Shown here: piece after piece, positions 6,949-7,211 of the stretch
How positions within the stretch are numbered: position 1 is the stretch's first letter
How the letters are laid out: the number at the start of each line of letters is the position of its first letter
DNA from: an uncultured Marinilabiliaceae bacterium
Lineage (GTDB): Bacteria > Bacteroidota > Bacteroidia > Bacteroidales > Marinilabiliaceae
Direction of reading: 5' to 3'
Assembly (NCBI GenBank): GCA_905235955.1
Contig: CAJONN010000099.1
Span: forward strand, 1-7,211
DNA: 7,211 nt
Program-made: the position numbers and the translations under genes
Notes under the pieces: model-generated
Database searches by the model: none
Told to the model about the DNA's origin: nothing
Seen by the model: the letters and a program-made list of their open reading frames with translations, nothing else

Positions 6949-7020
6949 TTGTAAGTATTTACTTAAGCAAGTAGAAATGTACTGCAAATTAGTCCACAAA
7001 TACGGCTTTTTATTAGTCTT

Positions 7021-7105
7021 TTACTTTTTATCTCGCTTCGCTCAATCATCTTCGGGTCTTTCCGCAAGACTCAACGATGATTGAGCGAAGCGAAATAAAA
7101 AGTAA
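7021..7105. repeat. Long near-perfect palindrome with nested hairpin
   Basis: The arms 7021-7050 and 7076-7105 are inverted copies over 30 bp with one difference (C7032 versus A7094, where a T on the arm would pair). Inside the 25-nt centre, GGGTCTT (7054-7060) and AAGACTC (7066-7072) form a second stem of 7 pairs (one G-U) around TCCGC. The inner parts of the arms (CGCTTCGCTCAATCATC) are clearly richer in GC than the flanks; the outer ends are AT-rich (TTACTTTTTA). Outside, CTTTTT (7006-7011) and AAAAAG (7107-7112) could extend the stem past a bulge. No U-tract follows the stem on either strand, so it is not a standard intrinsic terminator, though it may end or stabilise the ydcF-type gene transcript. 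A repetitive extragenic palindrome or MITE-like element is the main alternative. Confidence 0.85.
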
Positions 7106-7170
7106 CAAAAAGAACTTGAGTAAATAATTAAACTTAATTGTTATTCAATATGTACATATTTTTAACACTG

Positions 7171-7178
7171 CAAATATA
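7171..7178 (-). promoter_or_regulatory. Weak leftward -7-like element pointing at the palindrome
   Basis: The minus strand reads TATATTTGC (7178 to 7170), matching TAnnTTTG. The only upstream TTG (7207 to 7205) is 26 nt away, longer than the usual 19-23. If active, it would transcribe the palindrome and run antisense into the ydcF-type gene; no convincing minus-strand gene follows. It may be chance in AT-rich DNA. Confidence 0.2.
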
Positions 7179-7211
7179 AAAACTATATACATTCTGCCAT
7201 ATATCAATTAT

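Noticed and set aside
7021..7105. The long palindrome as a classical rho-independent terminator
   Set aside because: Neither strand has a U-tract right after the stem; the T-rich segments fall in the 5' arm instead.

Overview
The window looks like ordinary Bacteroidales (Bacteroidota) chromosome, though I cannot place it below order. The evidence is threefold. Promoter-like sites fit the Bacteroidota pattern TTG-N19/20-TAnnTTTG rather than the -35/-10 pattern of other phyla. Shine-Dalgarno sites are weak or missing before most genes. The protein set is Bacteroidales-like: an S1/CvfB-type protein, RlmN, and an RnpA-YidD pair without rpmH or yidC beside it. I see no phage genes, transposase, CRISPR array, rRNA or tRNA.

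Layout. Positions 1-68 hold a good leftward promoter for a gene beyond the left edge. Positions 69-2567 (minus strand) are a two-gene unit: a PLP-dependent class I aminotransferase, then an FtsX/LolC/E-type permease whose ATG directly abuts the aminotransferase stop codon. The 220-235 bp divergent spacer (about 2568-2802) has a leftward promoter with two small dyads on it, and a rightward -7-like element. Positions 2803-6948 (plus strand) hold six close-packed genes: a CvfB-like S1 RNA-binding protein, rlmN, an unrecognised lipoprotein, rnpA, yidD and a YdcF/SanA/ElyC-type (DUF218) membrane protein. Three consecutive junctions overlap (1, 11 and 4 nt), so co-transcription and translational coupling are likely. 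The last 263 bp (6949-7211) contain no convincing gene but hold a long, nearly perfect palindrome (7021-7105) with a nested hairpin in its loop.

How the genes fit together. The plus-strand cluster leans towards RNA and translation: CvfB-like (RNA binding), RlmN (23S rRNA/tRNA m2A), RnpA (tRNA 5' maturation) and YidD (membrane protein insertion). A lipoprotein and an envelope-type DUF218 protein ride along. The aminotransferase and permease have no obvious functional link beyond co-transcription.

I found no clear undescribed multi-gene system. The two items most worth a second look are the palindromic element at 7021-7105, which lacks the U-tract of a normal terminator, and the unknown lipoprotein translationally locked between rlmN and rnpA.
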